Positions 25,897 to 29,407 of a stretch of DNA of 29,407 nucleotides are shown here, one piece after another. This stretch comes from Nitrospirota bacterium (GTDB taxonomy: Bacteria > JACPQY01). Within the stretch, counting starts at the first letter, position 1. Each line of letters starts with the position of its first letter. The notes below the pieces were generated by a model, which was given only the letters and a program-made list of their open reading frames with translations, had not been told where the DNA came from and did not search any database. The translations under genes were made by a program, and so were the position numbers. Where the stretch lies: positions 1 through 29,407 of the forward strand of contig JACPAV010000043.1 of the NCBI GenBank assembly GCA_016180645.1. Reading direction: 5' to 3'.

Positions 25897-26694
25897 ATCA
25901 AGACCAACTACACGCTAAGATTCTACGACCAGGTCCTGCGACTGGGCTACATCCACTATGGATTGTGGGAGGCGGGCGATCCACGCTCCGTGGAGGGCCT
26001 ACGCGCGGCGCAGGAGCGGTATGCGGAATACCTTGTGTCGAAAGTTCCAACCGGAGTGAAGCACATCCTGGATGTCGGATGCGGGACCGGTGGCATGGCG
26101 CTCAAGCTCAAGACGAAGGGGTACGCGGTTACCGGAGTGTCGCCCGACCCTTACCAGCAGGTCGAATTTTCGAAACGATCAGGGTGTCCCTTCTTTCTCT
26201 CCAAGTTTGAAGCGCTCAGGGAGCGGCCGAAAGCGGATCTCATCCTCATGGCCGAGAGCGTACAGTACTTCCCCGTCCAAGCAGGATTCGCCCAGAGCCG
26301 CGAGATCCTGCCGCCGCGGGGATGGATCCTGGCGGCCGACTACTTCTGCAAGTTCAAGGACGGGTCCAGACTCACAAAATCCGGTCATCTCGAAAGCGAG
26401 TACCGTGCCGCCGGAAAGGAGTCAGGATTCGAGATCGAGTTCGAAGAAGACCTCACCGAGCGGGCGGTGCCCACCCTGGAATTGGGATTCGGCTGGGTGA
26501 ATCAATACGCCATGCCGGCCTACGAACTCATGGTTGAGGCGCTTCGAAAACGTTATCCGCGCCTGACCCGGCTGGCCATGGTTTATTTTCGAAAGAAGTT
26601 GGACCAATTGCGCGAGCAGCTCGTCGTCATCGACCCCGACGCCTTCCGCCGAGCCAAAACCTACCGCGTCATTCTCTGGCGCCGCGTAGTGTAG
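25897..26694 (+). CDS. SAM-dependent methyltransferase (class I), start unclear
   Basis: The core ILDVGCGTGGMALKLKTKGY contains the glycine-rich SAM-binding motif I, followed by an acidic-loop region VTGVSPDP and ADLILMAESVQYF as the later motifs. It is a type 11/cyclopropane-synthase-like small-molecule methyltransferase; the substrate is not known. The first ordinary start codon in frame is a TTG at 25963, giving 243 residues. The frame is open from 25828, however, and the 22 codons before the TTG read like real protein, with RFYDQVLRLGYIHYGLWE crossing the TTG. No ATG, GTG or TTG exists between 25828 and 25963 in this frame. I therefore place the start tentatively at the ATC at 25897 (IKTNYTLRF). 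The true start may be non-AUG or lost by a small mutation. It follows lptE in the operon. Confidence 0.75.
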   Translation: MKTNYTLRFYDQVLRLGYIHYGLWEAGDPRSVEGLRAAQERYAEYLVSKVPTGVKHILDVGCGTGGMALKLKTKGYAVTGVSPDPYQQVEFSKRSGCPFFLSKFEALRERPKADLILMAESVQYFPVQAGFAQSREILPPRGWILAADYFCKFKDGSRLTKSGHLESEYRAAGKESGFEIEFEEDLTERAVPTLELGFGWVNQYAMPAYELMVEALRKRYPRLTRLAMVYFRKKLDQLREQLVVIDPDAFRRAKTYRVILWRRVV

Positions 26695-26720
26695 GCTTCC
26701 GACTCGCCTGTGGACGGGGC

Positions 26721-26738
26721 TGGGGACGAGCGTCCCCA
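26721..26738 (+). terminator. Hairpin after the leuS operon, possible terminator
   Basis: TGGGGAC and GTCCCCA form a 7-bp perfect stem with a GAGC loop, 26 nt after the methyltransferase stop. There is no T-run behind it, so termination would be weak or Rho-dependent. Confidence 0.4.
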
Positions 26739-26770
26739 AACACGAGACAACTCCACCCCACCGTTGCATT

Positions 26771-26787
26771 TCTGTCACATGGACAGA
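26771..26787. promoter_or_regulatory. Dyad-symmetric site upstream of the CDC-like gene
   Basis: TCTGTC-ACATG-GACAGA is a 6-bp perfect inverted repeat with a 5-nt centre, about 185 nt before the gene start. It could be an operator. No convincing -35/-10 pair is visible around it, and nothing else is recognisable in 26739-26956. Confidence 0.3.
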
Positions 26788-26956
26788 GAATCACCCCTAC
26801 GATGACGAAAACGGAGCGCCGGTGCATAGATGCAACTCCGTGCGCCGCGGCACGAACCTTGCAGGAGTAGGCAGGTCAATGCGATGGACCTGGGTGAGTT
26901 CGAGGCGGGGAGAAGATTCGGGGGGCCAAGGTAGAGGTGCGGCATGAAACAGACGC

Positions 26957-26965
26957 AGGAGGTGA
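26957..26965 (+). promoter_or_regulatory. Perfect ribosome binding site for the CDC-like gene
   Basis: AGGAGGTGA matches nine bases of the 16S anti-Shine-Dalgarno sequence and ends four nt before the ATG at 26970. It decides that start over the GTG at 26937. Confidence 0.75.
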
Positions 26966-26969
26966 AAAC

Positions 26970-29312
26970 ATGAGAACAAAGCACGGAGTCGGACCTGGAA
27001 AACCCGCTACGACGGTTCAGCCATTTGATGCGGAGTCAGCCCCGGATACAATGCCCCTATCCGACATGGAAACGGTCATGGGAGCGAAACGGGAGTCAAG
27101 TCAAGAATATCGGCTGAAACGGTGGGGTTCGATTTCGTTCGCCATCCTGGTCTTGGGTTGCGGAATTGATGCGGGGGACGATCCAGGATCTGCGACGCTG
27201 CCGGAGAAAGAAAGCCAGCCGTCCGAGTTGAGCGGCCTTCTTGAAGGGGATTGGCACATCTACAGCCATCAGAACGAAACCCCTCACATTTCCCATTCGG
27301 ATCAGTTGCTGACGTTCAAGAAAACCGGCGACAACACATACGAGATATACGAGGCCTGCTCCCAACGCGCCCATTCCACCGGCACCGTCCGCGGCGGGAT
27401 CCTTGATTTCGACGGGACAGAAACGGATGCGGTTTTCAAGAATGGGCGGCTCGTCCTCACTGAAATGCAGGGAAACGCCGCCGTCGGGCGCACCTTCGTC
27501 GGCGAGCCGGTGAACAGCTTGGTTTGCTCAAACGAAGATTCCGGCCGGAGCAAGGTCCGGCGCCAGGCTTTGACCTCGCGGGCACCCAACACCGTGAGAG
27601 GGATAGTCCGCCGTGCCCCGGTGCGGCCCCCTCGTGCCGCCGATACTTCCAGCGCTTCTGCCACGTCCACTGCTTCCGCCACATCCGCCACGTCCACTGC
27701 GTCCACCCCACCCACCGCGTCCCCCGAGTCTGCCGATCCGCTCCTGGACCATCTCCGGGCCTCCGTCGGCACCAAGCTTCCCGGCGGACAGACGGATGGC
27801 CCCAGGAACAAGGACGGATCGAAACCAACGACGAGCACATCGACCCAGGGCACTTACAACGTCACGTGCCAGACCCAGGAGATGACGCAGCACGACATGG
27901 CAAATGCCTTCACTCTCTTCGACACCAGCCCCAACATCTTTCCGGGCGCTCTGGTTCAGGGTGAACCGTTCATGAGTCAGAACAACGTTAAACAAATCAC
28001 CTCCGGCACGTCGCGTGACCCACACGCCCGGAAGCGGGCGCCGCTGACCATCGTCGTTCAAGGGCCCACTCTGAGCGGGGGAAACCACATGTTCAGCAGT
28101 GTCCAGGATCCGTCCAGGCTCGAGAATGTAGATCAGGCCGTTCGGGACATTCTCTCCAAGGGCGTCGAGCAGGGGGTGATCGACGTGTCTGTGGATTATG
28201 CCATCGCGTCCTCCGAGCAGCAGCTCGACATGGATCTCGGTGTTGCCGGTAGTTTCGGTGGATTCGCCGGGTCCTCGGACCTCAAATATGACCGCACGGA
28301 CGAGAACAACCACCTGGTCGTCATCTATACTCAGAGGTTCTATTCCGTGGTCGTGGACGATTTCGGAGGCGCCCTCAACGCCTTCACCGCAGATGCCACC
28401 GATCCTCCCGATCCCGTGCTGGGAACGACCCAGATCGGCGGGGGGAATCCCCCTCTCTACATCAAACAGGTCGACTACGGACGCCAGATCATGCTCGAGG
28501 TCACCACATCCTTCTCGGAGACCAACGTGAAAAGCGTCGTTGAGGCAGCCTACGCCGGCGCGGATGCCTCCGTGTCCGCGACCAGCAAGATATCCCACGG
28601 CGACATCCTCGAGAACACGGAAATTCGGCTCCGCGTACGCGGCGGCGCCGACAAGGGAGTGGCGGGCTGGACGCTCCTGCCCGCCTCGGGAGACGGCGGA
28701 TCGGGCTCGGACTTGTTCAATCAACTCAAGGCGCAATTCGCCACGATCAAGACGGAACAGTTCTCCAGCACCACCCCGGCCGTTCCCATCGGATTCACCT
28801 TGAGCTATCTCGTGGACGACAATCCTGCGAGCCTGCTCTACACGGTCGATTTCGTCCAAAAGAACTGCTCCTCCACCGCGGCCGCCGTCCATCATCAATT
28901 TCAAGTCGATATCGAAGGTTACCAGGCTCAGGGGATCAACGGGCTGGACGATCACTTCGAAATGTCTGTGGACGGCCGCCTGATTCGGGGATACGACTCA
29001 CCCAACGGCAAGAATACCTGGGACAACCAGGGGATTCTTACTACGCCGCCGGACGACGGCCAACCGCACCTCATCCAACTCCGCCTTTTCAACAACGGCG
29101 GATGGGCCACGGGCGGCACCATCAGGTTGAAACGCGACGGAAACGTGATCTATTCGATCCAGATTCATGGAGGCACGGGGGCATGGACGGGGAAAGTGTG
29201 GGGGAAAGATCTCCAGATCGGCACGGACGGTTCCTGCAAAGCGACCGCCACCGACGAGCCCGGTGCCGGCTACAACATCGATTACAACGAGAATGTGAAC
29301 AACTGCCTCTAA
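26970..29312 (+). CDS. Cholesterol-dependent-cytolysin-like (CDC-like) pore-forming protein with lipoprotein-type signal
   Basis: Residues about 300-635 resemble thiol-activated cytolysins of the MACPF/CDC superfamily, which oligomerise into large beta-barrel pores. NIFPGALVQG (322-331), LTIVVQGPTLSGG (359-371), HLVVIYTQRFYSVVVDD (448-464), NPPLYIKQVDYGRQIMLEVTT (493-513) and SHGDILENTEIRLRVRGGAD (542-561) line up with the well-known CDC blocks. The N-terminus has a basic KRWG, a hydrophobic stretch and a lipobox-like VLGC (Cys64). A small domain (about 85-180), an Arg-rich stretch (193-222) and a Ser/Thr/Ala linker (226-257) follow. The C-terminus (641-755) is beta-rich with GKVWGKDL, like CDC domain 4. 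The tryptophan-rich undecapeptide of cholesterol-binding toxins is absent, and NNGGWATGG lies in that area. Target and activity are unknown; related CDC-like proteins act between bacteria. Confidence 0.85.
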   Translation: MRTKHGVGPGKPATTVQPFDAESAPDTMPLSDMETVMGAKRESSQEYRLKRWGSISFAILVLGCGIDAGDDPGSATLPEKESQPSELSGLLEGDWHIYSHQNETPHISHSDQLLTFKKTGDNTYEIYEACSQRAHSTGTVRGGILDFDGTETDAVFKNGRLVLTEMQGNAAVGRTFVGEPVNSLVCSNEDSGRSKVRRQALTSRAPNTVRGIVRRAPVRPPRAADTSSASATSTASATSATSTASTPPTASPESADPLLDHLRASVGTKLPGGQTDGPRNKDGSKPTTSTSTQGTYNVTCQTQEMTQHDMANAFTLFDTSPNIFPGALVQGEPFMSQNNVKQITSGTSRDPHARKRAPLTIVVQGPTLSGGNHMFSSVQDPSRLENVDQAVRDILSKGVEQGVIDVSVDYAIASSEQQLDMDLGVAGSFGGFAGSSDLKYDRTDENNHLVVIYTQRFYSVVVDDFGGALNAFTADATDPPDPVLGTTQIGGGNPPLYIKQVDYGRQIMLEVTTSFSETNVKSVVEAAYAGADASVSATSKISHGDILENTEIRLRVRGGADKGVAGWTLLPASGDGGSGSDLFNQLKAQFATIKTEQFSSTTPAVPIGFTLSYLVDDNPASLLYTVDFVQKNCSSTAAAVHHQFQVDIEGYQAQGINGLDDHFEMSVDGRLIRGYDSPNGKNTWDNQGILTTPPDDGQPHLIQLRLFNNGGWATGGTIRLKRDGNVIYSIQIHGGTGAWTGKVWGKDLQIGTDGSCKATATDEPGAGYNIDYNENVNNCL
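27645..27740 (+). repeat. Ser/Thr/Ala/Pro linker in the CDC-like gene
   Basis: Short degenerate repeats of GCCACGTCCACTGC-type words encode residues 226-257, a flexible linker between the N-terminal domain and the CDC-like core. Confidence 0.65.
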
Positions 29313-29331
29313 ATATGCCCACTAATGTACT

Positions 29332-29359
29332 TTAACATATTCTCCATATCTGCTATGCT
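29332..29359 (+). promoter_or_regulatory. Promoter-like site for the gene at the right edge
   Basis: TTAACA (5 of 6 to the -35 consensus) and TATGCT (4 of 6 to -10) are 16 bp apart, in the AT-rich gap after the CDC-like gene. Confidence 0.5.
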
Positions 29360-29379
29360 CTCCTCAACAAGGAGGGTTC

Positions 29380-29407
29380 ATGGCCAGAACGATTCGGTTG
29401 ACGCGGC
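29380..29407 (+). CDS. Start of an unidentified gene (3' partial)
   Basis: ATG preceded by AAGGAGG (29369-29375) at a good distance and by a promoter-like site. Only M-A-R-T-I-R-L-T-R is visible, too little to identify. Its own promoter suggests it is not simply the next gene of a CDC-like operon. Confidence 0.55.

Noticed and set aside
27528-28955. 475-codon minus-strand frame opposite the CDC-like gene
   Set aside because: Antisense shadow; the plus-strand reading has clear family motifs.

Overview
The window looks like a piece of the chromosome of a GC-rich diderm (Gram-negative) bacterium. The evidence is an LptE-type LPS-assembly lipoprotein, three family-9 (heptosyltransferase-like) glycosyltransferases, an AMIN-domain periplasmic amidase and two proteins with lipoprotein-type signals. 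No rRNA or tRNA gene is present, so the phylum cannot be fixed. The Cys-rich RCC1 repeats and REP-like palindromes would fit a deltaproteobacterial-type or uncultivated candidate lineage, but that is only an inference.

Layout. (1) 2-8458, plus strand: most of a giant secreted or surface protein, open at the left edge, made of bacterial Ig-like modules, fibronectin-III-like modules and 28 RCC1 blades. The blades fall into four groups of exactly seven, i.e. four beta-propellers. (2) 8459-8881: a repeat-rich gap holding a textbook GTAG-headed REP pair, a second copy of the giant gene's tail and a 24-nt direct repeat. (3) 8882-9277, plus strand: a small retropepsin-like aspartic protease. (4) 9314-21886, minus strand: one tightly packed operon read from 21886 down to 9314. 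Its order is Maf/DUF115 protein, GT9, GT9, CgeB-like glycosyltransferase, GT9, a 220-residue protein of unknown function, mutS, and an N-acetylmuramoyl-L-alanine amidase. Most junctions overlap by 4 to 11 nt. A good sigma-70-type promoter lies at 22269-22297 and leaves a leader of about 375 nt. (5) 22438-26694, plus strand: a divergent operon of an FtsB/DivIC-like protein, leuS, lptE and a SAM methyltransferase, with ATGA overlaps at the first two junctions. (6) 26970-29312, plus strand: a lipoprotein-like member of the cholesterol-dependent-cytolysin (CDC-like) pore-forming family, followed by a new promoter and the first nine codons of another gene.

How the genes may work together. The five sugar-transfer genes form a cassette like those that glycosylate flagellin or other surface proteins, or that build surface glycans. 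It shares a transcript with DNA repair (mutS) and wall hydrolysis (amidase). The plus-strand operon combines division, tRNA charging and LPS export. The giant RCC1/Ig protein and the CDC-like protein are the accessory, outward-facing parts of the window.

The strongest leads for something new are the CDC-like protein, with its lipid-anchor signal, linker and altered C-terminal domain, and the 4 x 7 propeller protein. The REP-like pair and several small repeat insertions, some inside coding sequence, come next.
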